The notes: generated from the sequence alone by a model not told the origin. A stretch of DNA of 49,486 bases from Clostridiales bacterium (GCA_020859985.1 JAJBVD010000038.1:1-49486), one strand, 5' to 3'; shown: positions 23,982-33,139, counted from the stretch's first letter. Translations and numbers: made by a program.

Positions 23982-26900
23982 ATGAGGAGAAATGAACGTA
24001 TGCCAGAGAAGATATCAGCTTCCCGGATATTTCTGGTCGGTATTGACGTAGGTTCTACGACGACAAAGATTGTCGCGGTAGACGAGAGTACAAAACAGAT
24101 AGTTTATTCGGATTACAAAAGACATAACGCAGCGCAGGTACACAGTGTGTGCCTTGCGCTCGACTTATTTTTGGAGAGCCGCGCCAGGATTCTGCGCAAA
24201 ATATCGGAATGTGACTCTGCGAAAGGGGAATTCGCAAAAGAGGATTCTGAGAAAGCATACGCGGATGTGAGACTTCGTGTGGCGCTGACAGGCTCCGGCG
24301 GCGGGGAGATTGCGAAGCTTCTCGGCGTTCCCTACATACAGGAGGTGGTGGCGAATTCCATCGCGCTGCGCTCATACTATGAGGATGTGGGAACTGCTAT
24401 TGAGCTTGGCGGTCAGGATGCTAAGATGATCTTTTTCCACCGGGATGCGGACGGTGCGCTGAACGTGAGTGATATGCGCATGAACGGAAGCTGTGCGGGA
24501 GGCACCGGTGCGTTTATAGATGAGATCGCCACTGTACTGAAGACGCCTGTGGAGGAGTTTAACGCGCTGGCCGAGCAGGGCAGCTGTGTCTATGATATTT
24601 CCGGACGCTGCGGCGTGTACGCCAAGACGGACATCCAGCCGCTTCTGAATCAGGGGGTGGCGCGGCAGGATCTGACGCTTTCTGCGTTTCACGCGATCGC
24701 AAAGCAGACCATCGGCGGTCTGGCACAGGGACTGGATATTGAAAAACCGGTGGTGTTCGAGGGCGGCCCGCTGACGTTCAACCCGAGGCTGATTCAGGTA
24801 TTTGCCGAAAGGCTGGGGCTGTCTAAAGAGGAGACGCTGATCCCGGAGCGGCCGGAGATCATGATCGCCTATGGCGCGGCGCTTTCTCTGGAGACGATGT
24901 TTGCGGCGCGGATGGCTACGTATACCGTGCAGGATCTGTTAGAAAAGCTGGAGGCAGGATCGGGGCGGCAGGCTGTTTCCGATGATCGGAGACTGGCGGC
25001 ATCAGATATCGCTGCGGATGATCGGTATGCTTCGGACAGACAGGCCAATGGTATCAGTCAATGTGGTTCCGTTGGAAATGCCGGCAGTACAGATCAATGT
25101 TCGTCCGATGGACATTCGGCGTCTGGCTCTTTCCACACAAAGTATGACCCTTCAAAGCCCTATTTTTCTTCAGAAGAAGAGAAAGAACGCTTCCTGAAGC
25201 GCCATACGCTGGAAGAATGCACGCCGTATCAGCCGCAGGCAGGCGAGACAGTGCGTGCGTATCTCGGCATTGATTCCGGTAGTACGACGACCAAATTTGT
25301 CCTCATGGATGAAGAGGAAAATATACTGGATTCTTTTTACTCTCCGAACGAAGGCGAGCCTCTGATGGTGGCGAAAAAAGCGGTGCTGGCGATTCGCGAC
25401 CGCTATCGTCAGGCAGGAGCGGAGCTTGAAATTATCGCAGCCGGATCGACCGGCTACGGGGAGATGCTGTTTTCAAAGGCGTGGAGCACGGAGTGCCATA
25501 TGGTGGAGACCGTTGCGCACGCAAGGGCAGCCGCGAAATATGTGGACGATGCGACCTTTATTCTGGATATCGGCGGGCAGGACATGAAAGCCATCTGGGT
25601 CGACCACGGCATTGTGACGAATATTGTCGTGAATGAAGCCTGCTCTTCAGGCTGCGGTTCGTTTCTGGAGAACTTTGCGTCCTCTTTGCATATCCCGGTA
25701 AAGGAAATTGCAAGGACAGCGTTTGAATCGAAAAATCCGGCTGTGCTCGGCAGCCGCTGCACGGTCTTCATGAACAGCAGCATTGTTACGGAGCAGAGAA
25801 ACGGCAAGCAATCCGGCGACATCATGGCGGGGCTTTGCCGGTCTATCATAGAAAATGTATTTACAAAGGTTATCCGTATTTCCAATCTGGATTCGCTCGG
25901 CGACACGATCGTTGTGCAGGGCGGCACCTTCCAGAATGACGCGGTGCTCTGTGCACTGGAGCAGTACACGGGCCGTGAAGTGACGCGCGCGCCTTACCCG
26001 GGGCTGATGGGCGCTATCGGCGCTGCACTGCTGACGAAGGAGCATTGTGAGGAGGAAGTGACAGAAAATCTTGCCCGCCTTGAGAAACTGACAGAGGATT
26101 CCGGGGTGGCCGCAGGTAAAGAAGCCGGTAAAGCGACGGGCAAAGCTGCAGGCAGGGCTGCGGCGTTTCAGCGCACATTTATCGGTTTGGATGCGATTGA
26201 GGATTTCTCTTACACGCAGGAGGCGAACTCGCCCTGTCCGTTCTGCACGAACCACTGCAAGCGCACGATTGTCCGCTTTTCCAATGGGAATTCATGGATC
26301 ACGAACAATCGCTGCGAACGCGGCGAGATCCTGGGCGACCCGAAGGACGCGGCCGTGCGGGAGCGGTTAAAAGAAACAAAAGCGAAAAAAGACAGCGTGC
26401 CGAACCTGTTCCGGCTGCGTGAGGAGCTTCTGTTCCGCGAGTACCCGTATCCGAATCTGTATACGGCTGATGTGTCTGCTTCAACCGAAACGGGAAGCAG
26501 CATACGCGATATTCACGACCGCGGCATCACGATCGGGATTCCGCGCGTCCTCTCTTTCTGGGAGACGATGCCGTTCTGGACGACGTTCTGGAAGTCCCTT
26601 GGCTTCCGTGTGCGGATTTCTGATAAAAGTACGAGAAAAATATACGAGAGCGGTCTTTCTGCGGTGACCTCGGATACGGTCTGCTTCCCGGCAAAGCTGG
26701 TGCACGGGCATATCCGGAATCTGATCGGGGAGGATGCGGCTGGCGGCACCGGTGCGATGCAGGGAGACGATGCGAAAAGGCATCCACGCTGCGACCGGAT
26801 TTTTATGCCGTCAATTACAACGGTTCATTCCGAGAACACCGAAAAGACGAGTGAATCCATGTGCGCGGTGGTGAAGGGTTATCCGATTGTCATTCGCAAC

Positions 26901-28895
26901 TCCGACAACCCGGAAAAACGCTGGGGCATTCCCTTTGACGCACCGCTGTTCCACTGGCATAAGACGACAGACCGCAACCGTCAGCTCACAGAATATATGG
27001 AAAAAACCTTCGGCATCGCGGCTGAAGTGACCATGCAGGCCATCGAGGCGGGCGACGCGGCGCAGGAGACGTTTTCTTCTGAGCTGAAAAAGGCCGGGCA
27101 GGCGGTCATTGATGAGGTGAAAAAAGAGGGCCGGTACGCGGTAGTGCTTGCATCGCGCCCATATCAGAACGATGCACTGGTGAATCATGATCTGCCGGAG
27201 ATGTTTACAAGCCTGGGCATTCCGGTGCTGACCGCGGATTCCGTGCCGGGCATAGAGAATGTGGATCTGACCCGGAGCCGCCTGGATATTGTCAACAACT
27301 ATCATGCAAGAATGCTTTCCAGCGCGCTGATCGCGGCGGAGACCCCATATCTGGAGTATGTGCAGATCGTCAGCTTTGGCTGCGGTCACGATGCCTACCT
27401 CTCGGATGAGATCATCCGCCTGATGAAGGAGACCTCCGGCAAGATTCCTCTCGTCTTGAAAGTGGATGAGAGCGACGTACAGGGACCGCTGCGTATCCGT
27501 GTCCGTTCCTTTGTGGAAACGGTGGAAAAACGGCGCAAAAAGAGCAGCGCCCTGCAGGTTCATGAGCTTCCGGATCCGTACCCGGTGAAGTTTACAAAAG
27601 CGGATCGAAAGGAAAAAATCCTGCTGGTGCCGAATACCTCACACGCGTTTGCCCGCCTGATGGCGGCGGCGATGAGCAGCCAGCATAAGATGAGAGCCGC
27701 AGCACTGGACATTGGCCGTGAGGAAGCCATTCGTCTTGGCAAACAGTATGTACATAATGATATCTGTTTCCCGGCGCAGATCGTGATCGGCGAAGCGCTC
27801 GCCGCGCTGAAAAGCGGCAAATACGACGACAAAGAGGTTGTCATCGCGATGGCAAAATACGTCGGCGACTGCCGCCTGACGCATTACAGCGCGCTGCTTC
27901 GAAAGGCGCTGGACGACGCGGGATATTCTCACGTGCCGATCGTGACGAACGACGACGCAGATTCTCATGATCTGCATCCGGGCTACAAGCTGAGTATTTC
28001 TGCCTCGGTAAAGATCGCGTTCTGCCTGCCGATGATCGATGAACTGGAGGAGCTGCTGCGCAAAATCCGGCCTTATGAGAAAGAGCCGGGCAGCGCGAAC
28101 CGCGCGTTCGAGGCGGCAGTGGATGAGCTGATCTTCGGCCTGGAAAAGCATGGGTTAAGAGGCGCCAGACATGGGTTCAAAAAAGGCATCGAGCTGATGA
28201 AGAATGTGGATTATGACCGCTCGCGTCCGAAGCCGCGTGTGCTGATCGTCGGCGAATATCTGTTGAATTTCCATCCGGGCGCAAATCACGATATTGAAGA
28301 TTATCTGGAAAAAAACGGCTTTGAGATCATTGAAGCAAAAATGTCGGACGTCATCCAGAAGACATACTTCTATCAGGATTCGCAGAATAAGGAGTATCAT
28401 CTGGACCGAAAAGCGACGGAAAAAGCCTGGCCAACAGTGGTAAATGAAGTTTTTGACTTTGCTCACAATGTATCCGACTCAATTGCGAAGGAGCATCCGC
28501 TCTATGAGCGTCCGGCACGCCTGCCGGAGCTGGTGAAGGACAGTGATCCGATCATCCACCATACTTTTGACGCAGGTGAGGGCGTGCTGATCCCGGGCGA
28601 GATCCTGCATCACGCAAAGAAGGGCTGCCGTGCCTTTGTCATCCTGCAGCCGTTTGGCTGCCTGCCAAACCATGTGGTCGGCCGCGGTATCGCCAAAAAG
28701 CTCAAGGAGCTCTATCCGGACGCGCAGATTCTGCCGCTCGACTATGACCCGGATGTCAGCTTCGCGAACATTGAGAACCGTCTGCAGATGCTGATCATGA
28801 ATTCAAAAGGCGACAGTCACTCGATGAAGCCCGCCTCTGCAGCAAAAGAAAAGACACAGGGGCAGCACAGCAGCCGGCTGGTGACGGCGCACTGA
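23982..28895 (+). CDS. 2-hydroxyacyl-CoA dehydratase activase-type protein (BadF/BadG/HgdC domains plus DUF2229)
   Basis: 1637 aa. Two consecutive ASKHA ATPase units: the first has VGIDVGSTTTKIVAV (about 14-28), GGQDAKMIF and Cys motifs NGSCAGGTGAF and SGRCGVYAKTDI; the second starts YLGIDSGSTTTKFVLMDEE (about 427) with NEACSSGCGSF and GSRCTVF. The cysteines would bind a [4Fe-4S] cluster between subunits, as in HgdC. The rest holds a CPFCTNHC cysteine cluster and DUF2229/activase-related domains ending with PFGCLPNHVVGRGI. The HgdC family passes electrons to dehydratases; the role of these giant versions is not known. It has a 65-residue Ser/Asp/Gly-rich insert (about 326-392) and an Ala/Gly/Lys repeat (about 708-728). 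Confidence 0.88.
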   Translation: MRRNERMPEKISASRIFLVGIDVGSTTTKIVAVDESTKQIVYSDYKRHNAAQVHSVCLALDLFLESRARILRKISECDSAKGEFAKEDSEKAYADVRLRVALTGSGGGEIAKLLGVPYIQEVVANSIALRSYYEDVGTAIELGGQDAKMIFFHRDADGALNVSDMRMNGSCAGGTGAFIDEIATVLKTPVEEFNALAEQGSCVYDISGRCGVYAKTDIQPLLNQGVARQDLTLSAFHAIAKQTIGGLAQGLDIEKPVVFEGGPLTFNPRLIQVFAERLGLSKEETLIPERPEIMIAYGAALSLETMFAARMATYTVQDLLEKLEAGSGRQAVSDDRRLAASDIAADDRYASDRQANGISQCGSVGNAGSTDQCSSDGHSASGSFHTKYDPSKPYFSSEEEKERFLKRHTLEECTPYQPQAGETVRAYLGIDSGSTTTKFVLMDEEENILDSFYSPNEGEPLMVAKKAVLAIRDRYRQAGAELEIIAAGSTGYGEMLFSKAWSTECHMVETVAHARAAAKYVDDATFILDIGGQDMKAIWVDHGIVTNIVVNEACSSGCGSFLENFASSLHIPVKEIARTAFESKNPAVLGSRCTVFMNSSIVTEQRNGKQSGDIMAGLCRSIIENVFTKVIRISNLDSLGDTIVVQGGTFQNDAVLCALEQYTGREVTRAPYPGLMGAIGAALLTKEHCEEEVTENLARLEKLTEDSGVAAGKEAGKATGKAAGRAAAFQRTFIGLDAIEDFSYTQEANSPCPFCTNHCKRTIVRFSNGNSWITNNRCERGEILGDPKDAAVRERLKETKAKKDSVPNLFRLREELLFREYPYPNLYTADVSASTETGSSIRDIHDRGITIGIPRVLSFWETMPFWTTFWKSLGFRVRISDKSTRKIYESGLSAVTSDTVCFPAKLVHGHIRNLIGEDAAGGTGAMQGDDAKRHPRCDRIFMPSITTVHSENTEKTSESMCAVVKGYPIVIRNSDNPEKRWGIPFDAPLFHWHKTTDRNRQLTEYMEKTFGIAAEVTMQAIEAGDAAQETFSSELKKAGQAVIDEVKKEGRYAVVLASRPYQNDALVNHDLPEMFTSLGIPVLTADSVPGIENVDLTRSRLDIVNNYHARMLSSALIAAETPYLEYVQIVSFGCGHDAYLSDEIIRLMKETSGKIPLVLKVDESDVQGPLRIRVRSFVETVEKRRKKSSALQVHELPDPYPVKFTKADRKEKILLVPNTSHAFARLMAAAMSSQHKMRAAALDIGREEAIRLGKQYVHNDICFPAQIVIGEALAALKSGKYDDKEVVIAMAKYVGDCRLTHYSALLRKALDDAGYSHVPIVTNDDADSHDLHPGYKLSISASVKIAFCLPMIDELEELLRKIRPYEKEPGSANRAFEAAVDELIFGLEKHGLRGARHGFKKGIELMKNVDYDRSRPKPRVLIVGEYLLNFHPGANHDIEDYLEKNGFEIIEAKMSDVIQKTYFYQDSQNKEYHLDRKATEKAWPTVVNEVFDFAHNVSDSIAKEHPLYERPARLPELVKDSDPIIHHTFDAGEGVLIPGEILHHAKKGCRAFVILQPFGCLPNHVVGRGIAKKLKELYPDAQILPLDYDPDVSFANIENRLQMLIMNSKGDSHSMKPASAAKEKTQGQHSSRLVTAH

Positions 28896-28928
28896 GATTG
28901 ACATTTCCGCTGCGGTAATGTATAGTGA

Positions 28929-28948
28929 GAACGGTTCTGAACTGTTAC
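28929..28948 (-). repeat. Degenerate partial copy of the 27-bp hairpin repeat
   Basis: Read on the - strand, GTAACAGTTCAGAACCGTTC matches the complement of the 8575/17217 element at about 17 of 20 positions; the other arm is lost. It lies in the leader between the activase gene and the degV gene. Confidence 0.4.
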
Positions 28949-28988
28949 CCAAAATCGTGGGATGCCAAATTCCATACGGAGGAAAAAT

Positions 28989-29861
28989 ATGGATTATGAA
29001 ATTTTTGTAGACATGTCTCTGGATATTGACGTGAAGATAGCAGAGCGGTATGGGATTCGGTTTGTCCCGATGGAATATATGCTTGGCGGTGAGACGTTCC
29101 GGGCGACGGGGCCGGAGAGCGACGAGCGGATGCATAACTTTTATGAAAGTATGCGCCAGAATATTCCGACTAAGACCAGCCAGATTACTCCGTACCAGTA
29201 CGAGGAGACCTTTGGCCCGGTCGTCAAAGAAGGAAAAGCCATCCTGTATATCGCGCTTTCCAGCGGACTTTCCAAGACCTATGAGTCGGCCCTGCTGGCA
29301 GTAGATAATATGAAGGATGAATATGAAAACGTGCAGATCGAGGTGATCGACAGCCTGTCCGCGACCGGCGGTATGGGCATGCTGGCCGAGTCAGCTGCGA
29401 AGAACCGCGAGGCCGGGATGTCACTGGAAGAAAACGCGAAATGGCTTCGGGATAACCTCACCTACCTGAACCATTGGTTTATGGTGGAGGATCTGGTCTA
29501 TCTGCGGCGCGGCGGACGTATTTCCGCAGCGACGGCGATCGTTGGTTCGGCGCTGAATATCAAGCCGCTTCTGACCATTGATGCGGAGGGCAAGCTGGTG
29601 TCCGTGGCGAATAAGCGCGGCAGCAAGCAGGCGATGCGTGCGCTGGCGGAGTATTACAGGACACGGTACGATTCCAAATTCGGTAATGCCGTCTACATCT
29701 GCTGTGCGGACTGCAAGGATTCTGCTGCCGAGCTGAAAAATATGGTACTGAATATCAATCCGGACGCAGATGTGAGGATCACGATGCTTTGTCCAGTCAT
29801 CGGTGCGCACACCGGTCCGGGGATGCTGTCCATGATCTTTTATGGAGCGGCGACCGAGTAA
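28989..29861 (+). CDS. DegV family fatty-acid-binding protein
   Basis: 290 aa, ATG 28989 with GGAGG. Typical DegV features: FVDMSLDIDVKIAERYGIRF at the start, TSQITPYQY (Ser/Thr lipid carboxylate site), SSGLSKTYESAL, IDSLSATGGMGML and VYLRRGGRISA. These proteins bind long-chain fatty acids and hand them to the FakA kinase. No fakA is seen here. Followed by its own terminator. Confidence 0.93.
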   Translation: MDYEIFVDMSLDIDVKIAERYGIRFVPMEYMLGGETFRATGPESDERMHNFYESMRQNIPTKTSQITPYQYEETFGPVVKEGKAILYIALSSGLSKTYESALLAVDNMKDEYENVQIEVIDSLSATGGMGMLAESAAKNREAGMSLEENAKWLRDNLTYLNHWFMVEDLVYLRRGGRISAATAIVGSALNIKPLLTIDAEGKLVSVANKRGSKQAMRALAEYYRTRYDSKFGNAVYICCADCKDSAAELKNMVLNINPDADVRITMLCPVIGAHTGPGMLSMIFYGAATE

Positions 29862-29891
29862 GCGGATTATTTCATTTAAATGGAAACGGGG

Positions 29892-29928
29892 AAAGCTATG
29901 CGGGAATGTATTTCGTATAGCTTTTTTT
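29892..29928 (+). terminator. Terminator of the degV gene
   Basis: AAAGCTATGCG (29892-29902) pairs with CGTATAGCTTT (29914-29924; one G-U pair), followed by more T. Confidence 0.85.
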
Positions 29929-29975
29929 GATGCGCAGGTGCGGACTCAGTGTCAGCTGATAATACCCCTGCAGAT

Positions 29976-30015
29976 ATAAAAAGAGGAGCTCGACATATTT
30001 CACATCGAACTCCTC
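29976..30015 (-). terminator. Terminator of the amtB-glnK gene
   Basis: On the - strand GAGGAGTTCGA (30015-30005) pairs with TCGAGCTCCTC (29993-29983; one mismatch) and is followed by TTTTTAT. It closes the leftward ammonium transporter transcript. Confidence 0.85.
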
Positions 30016-30058
30016 AATGTAACTGCGCGCAAGGGGGTTGTGCACAGGTCTTACCGTC

Positions 30059-31801
30059 TTACTCTACATCGTTCAGCGCTGCCAGGTCTTCCTCACCAGT
30101 GCGGACCTTGACGACCTTATCCACATTGTAAACAAAGATCTTGCCATCGCCGATGTGGCCGGTGTAAAGCGCTTTCTTTGCGGTCTCGATCACGGTATCT
30201 ACCGGCAGGTTGCCGACGATGATCTCGACTTTTACCTTCGGAAGCAGCGTTGCGTCAAGCTCGACTCCACGGTAGCGCTCGCCTGCACCCTTCTGGATAC
30301 CGCAGCCCATGACCTGCGTCACGGTCATACCAGTCACGCCAATATCATTCATGGCCTTTCTCAGCACATCATAGCGGGACAGTCTTGCAATAATCGATAC
30401 CTTGTAGATACCAGTCTCGGATACCGGAGCCTTGACCACCTTGACAGCCGCGTCCTTCTGTGCCTGCGAAGCGGACACATAATCGTCGCTGCCCAGCTGT
30501 GTGTTGGCATTGACGCTCATAGAGGTATTGGAAACATCCATGATGGAGAAACCTGCGTATGCGCTCGGCAGACCATGCTCGGTTGCGTCCAGACCAAGGA
30601 TTTCTTCTTCCTCCGATACACGGAGACCAAAGATTGCCTTGATGACAGTAAAGGTGATCGTAATCGTCACTGCAGTCCATGCGGCAACCGCTACAAAGCC
30701 GGTCAGCTGTTTTCCAAGAAGACCAAAACCGCCGCCATAGAAGAGGCCAACCAGTGTGTCGTTGCCCGGAGCGGAGGTGGTGGCGAACAGGCCAACCGCG
30801 ATCGTACCCCAGATACCGTTCATCATATGTACTGCCACCGCGCCGACCGGGTCGTCGATGCGAAGCTTATTGTCCAGAAGCCATACACCGAATACTACCA
30901 GCAGACCGGCAACCGCGCCGATGACCAGAGCGCCGAAGCAGTCCGTTACATCGCAGGGAGCGGTGATCGCTACCAGACCAGCCAGAGAAGCGTTCAGGCA
31001 CATGGAAACATCCGGTTTGCCATATTTGATCCAGGTAAAGATCATACATACCACAGTCGCGGTCGCGGGAGCTACGGTTGTGGTAAGGAATACAGAACCG
31101 AGCTGCTCTACGGAAGTACATGCCGCACCGTTGAATCCATACCAGCCGAGCCAGAGGATAAAGCAGCCAAGGCAGCCGAGCGGAAGGTTATGGCCCGGGA
31201 ACGCATTTACCTTCGTAATGTTTCCGGATTTATCTTTCTCGAATTTTCCGATACGCGGTCCAAGCATTTTCGCACCGATCAGAGCGGAGATACCGCCGAC
31301 CATATGGATCGCACAGGAACCGGCGAAATCATGGAAGCCCATCTGCGCGAGCCAGCCGTTGCCCCAGATCCAGTGTGCCTCGATCGGATAGATCAGAGCG
31401 GAAATCACCGCCGAATAAATACAGTAGGACAAGAACTTGGTCCGCTCTGCCATGGCTCCGGAAACGATCGTTGCGGTCGTTGCGCAGAATACCAGGTTGA
31501 ACACGAAGTTGGACCAGTCGAAGTCCGCATAGCTTGTGAAAATATCGAATCCCGGCTTTCCAATGAATCCGGCAAGGTCTTCGCCGAGCAGAAGCCCGAA
31601 GCCGATCAGGATGAACATGATGGTACCGATACAGAAATCCATCAGGTTCTTCATCAGGATATTACCGGTATTCTTTGCCCGCGTAAATCCTGCCTCTACC
31701 ATTGCGAAGCCCGCCTGCATCCAGAATACAAGCGCGGCGCCGATCAGAAACCAGACACCGAATACTTCACCGTTAATGGCGCTCAAAATTTCTTCTGTCA
31801 T
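30059..31801 (-). CDS. amtB-glnK fusion: Ammonium transporter fused to a PII (GlnB/GlnK) regulator
   Basis: 580 aa from ATG 31799-31801 with AGGAGG. The first ~410 residues are an Amt channel with about 11 helices (FWMQAGFAMVEAGFTRAKN, DFAGSCAIHMVGGISALIG, GWYGFNGAA, DDPVGAVAVHMMNGIWGT; twin pore histidines). A linker of about 70 residues leads to a complete PII domain (about 468-580): YKVSIIARLSRYDVLRKAM, T-loop GAGERYRGVELD, and TGHIGDGKIFVYNVDKVVKV. PII normally plugs the channel when nitrogen is plentiful; fusing it fixes this control in one chain. Fusions of this kind are known but uncommon. Confidence 0.93.
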   Translation of the reverse strand: MTEEILSAINGEVFGVWFLIGAALVFWMQAGFAMVEAGFTRAKNTGNILMKNLMDFCIGTIMFILIGFGLLLGEDLAGFIGKPGFDIFTSYADFDWSNFVFNLVFCATTATIVSGAMAERTKFLSYCIYSAVISALIYPIEAHWIWGNGWLAQMGFHDFAGSCAIHMVGGISALIGAKMLGPRIGKFEKDKSGNITKVNAFPGHNLPLGCLGCFILWLGWYGFNGAACTSVEQLGSVFLTTTVAPATATVVCMIFTWIKYGKPDVSMCLNASLAGLVAITAPCDVTDCFGALVIGAVAGLLVVFGVWLLDNKLRIDDPVGAVAVHMMNGIWGTIAVGLFATTSAPGNDTLVGLFYGGGFGLLGKQLTGFVAVAAWTAVTITITFTVIKAIFGLRVSEEEEILGLDATEHGLPSAYAGFSIMDVSNTSMSVNANTQLGSDDYVSASQAQKDAAVKVVKAPVSETGIYKVSIIARLSRYDVLRKAMNDIGVTGMTVTQVMGCGIQKGAGERYRGVELDATLLPKVKVEIIVGNLPVDTVIETAKKALYTGHIGDGKIFVYNVDKVVKVRTGEEDLAALNDVE

Positions 31802-31874
31802 AATAGTTCCTCCTCTTTTCAAAATTTCTGCTGTGCAGAGCATTCTTTCTATAATATGCTTTGTACAACAGAAA

Positions 31875-31902
31875 AGGCGCCGGAGAAAAATCTCCAACGC
31901 CC
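31875..31902 (-). promoter_or_regulatory. GC-rich 5'-leader hairpin of amtB-glnK (possible attenuator)
   Basis: On the - strand GGCGTTGGAGA pairs with TCTCCGGCGCC across a short T-rich loop, followed by TTTTCTGTT. Outer CAACA/TGTTG segments could extend it. It starts only a few bases after the predicted transcription start, about 75 bases before the coding region, so it may be a terminator read through under nitrogen limitation, as in ANTAR-type leaders. That link is inference. Confidence 0.5.
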
Positions 31903-31916
31903 TCGTTGTTGAACCC

Positions 31917-31946
31917 ATTATAAGAGCGCGGGGGCAAAATTGTCAA
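31917..31946 (-). promoter_or_regulatory. Promoter of amtB-glnK
   Basis: Reading leftward: TTGACA (31941-31946), an 18-bp spacer and TATAAT (31917-31922), both consensus. Confidence 0.8.
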
Positions 31947-32206
31947 TTCAAGATATTTCCAAAGAAAAAATGAAAAATCTAAAAATTTTGTTAAAAACGG
32001 CGAATTTCCGTTATTTTTGGATATCTGCTTTGAACCCCAGTTATTTGTTGCTTTGCTATTGTAGTTTCTCCTGCTTATCTTTGCCGAAACATTAAGCCTC
32101 CTGCGGGAGGTTTTTTCATGCGAAAAATCACTGTATGCAAATACCGTGTCCTTATCTGTAAAATAAAAACGTTAAAAAAATATCATATTTTAAGGAGGAC
32201 ATGAAA
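31947..32206. other. Intergenic region between amtB and the recombinase
   Basis: AT-rich, no gene found. It carries a + strand terminator (32097-32116) with no protein gene in front of it, and a small palindrome AAATATCATATTT (32178-32190) just before the recombinase ribosome binding site. Confidence 0.45.
32097..32116 (+). terminator. Orphan rho-independent terminator
   Basis: CCTCC (32097-32101), loop TGCG, GGAGG (32106-32110), then TTTTTT. The nearest rightward gene, degV, already has its own terminator 2.2 kb upstream, so this could end an unannotated small RNA or be a leftover of an inserted element. Confidence 0.65.
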
Positions 32207-32821
32207 ATGAGTAAACTGATTGCTTACATTCGCGTGAGCACACAGGAACAGAATCTTGACAGGCAGATCGCTGCCATGAAGGAGTACGGGGTTCCCGCAG
32301 GGAACGTATTCGCAGACCACGGATTTTCCGGGAAGGATTTCAACAGGCCGGCTTATCAGGAGATGCTTAAGAAAATCGAACCCGGGGATACCCTGGTGAT
32401 CGACAGCATCGACCGGCTTGGACGGAATTTTGATGAGGTCATCAAGGAATGGAACATCATCACGAACGAGAAGGATGCAGCCATCGTCGTGCTGGACGCG
32501 CCGTTTCTGAATACCGCGTCCGCGGCCAACGGCGTCACTGCCAAGATGCTGAACGCCATCATTCTGACGGTGATGAGCGGGTTTGCGCAGCTGGAGCGTG
32601 AGAAGATCCACAGGCGTCAGGAAGAGGGAATCGCGGCTGCAAAGGCGAAGGGCGTAAAGTTCGGCCCGCCGGAAAAGGAAAAGACCCCGGAATTCTTCAC
32701 TCTGATGTCGCTGTACCAGCGCGGGGAAATCAGCGCGAGGAAAGCGGCGAAGCTGCTCGGCATCACGCACCCGACTTTCTGTAAGTGGGTAACGGCACAG
32801 GAAGTAAATTCGGCAATTTGA
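32207..32821 (+). CDS. Serine recombinase (resolvase/invertase family)
   Basis: 204 aa from ATG 32207; AAGGAGG lies eight bases upstream, while ATG 32201 would be only two bases away. The N-terminal catalytic domain has AYIRVSTQEQ with nucleophile Ser11, DHGFSGKDFNRP, and VIDSIDRLGRN; the connecting helix has GFAQLEREKIHRRQEEGI; a C-terminal helix-turn-helix reads ARKAAKLLGITHPTFCKWV. The small size is that of Hin/Gin invertases and Tn3-type resolvases rather than large integrases. Two identical palindromic repeats follow (32831, 33115) and a polysaccharide locus lies downstream, so inversion or excision control is possible. Confidence 0.93.
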   Translation: MSKLIAYIRVSTQEQNLDRQIAAMKEYGVPAGNVFADHGFSGKDFNRPAYQEMLKKIEPGDTLVIDSIDRLGRNFDEVIKEWNIITNEKDAAIVVLDAPFLNTASAANGVTAKMLNAIILTVMSGFAQLEREKIHRRQEEGIAAAKAKGVKFGPPEKEKTPEFFTLMSLYQRGEISARKAAKLLGITHPTFCKWVTAQEVNSAI

Positions 32822-32830
32822 CTAAATGGT

Positions 32831-32855
32831 AAATGAAGTATACTTCGCTTACCAC
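32831..32855 (+). repeat. 25-bp direct repeat with GAAGTATACTTC palindrome, copy 1
   Basis: Identical to 33115-33139 over 25 bp. The centre GAAGTATACTTC is a perfect 12-bp palindrome, and with GGTAA/TTACC ends this copy is a 26-bp imperfect palindrome (32828-32853). It begins ten bases after the recombinase stop codon, a usual place for a serine recombinase site. Confidence 0.8.
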
Positions 32856-32932
32856 TCAAAAGCTCCCCAGATTTTGCGATTTTGGAGAGCAGAACCATCA
32901 TTGACACGGTATCTTTCAAAAAATAAGGACAT

Positions 32933-32968
32933 GACGTGTATTTTCTGTCGATTCAGAAAATATGCGTC
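32933..32968. repeat. Inverted repeat between the two direct repeats
   Basis: GACGTGTATTTTCTG (32933-32947) and CAGAAAATATGCGTC (32954-32968) match at 13 of 15 positions around TCGATT. It could be a hairpin or a second protein-binding site. Confidence 0.6.
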
Positions 32969-33114
32969 ATATTTTGTGGTTAATTCACAAGAAAAACAAC
33001 GATAAGCAGCACAATCACTGTTAAAATTGCACTATTTAAAATTTTCTCAGATGCAATAACCAACCATTGCGGAATTATACACCTGCTACAGAGAAAAAGC
33101 AAGAGTTTTTTGGC

Positions 33115-33139
33115 AAATGAAGTATACTTCGCTTACCAC
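33115..33139 (+). repeat. 25-bp direct repeat with GAAGTATACTTC palindrome, copy 2
   Basis: Exact copy of 32831-32855 in the same orientation, 284 bp further on. Same palindromic core. Confidence 0.8.

Noticed and set aside
30038-31912. A 624-residue open frame on the + strand
   Set aside because: It lies antisense to the complete amtB-glnK gene, has no recognisable domain and a composition typical of a reverse-strand shadow.
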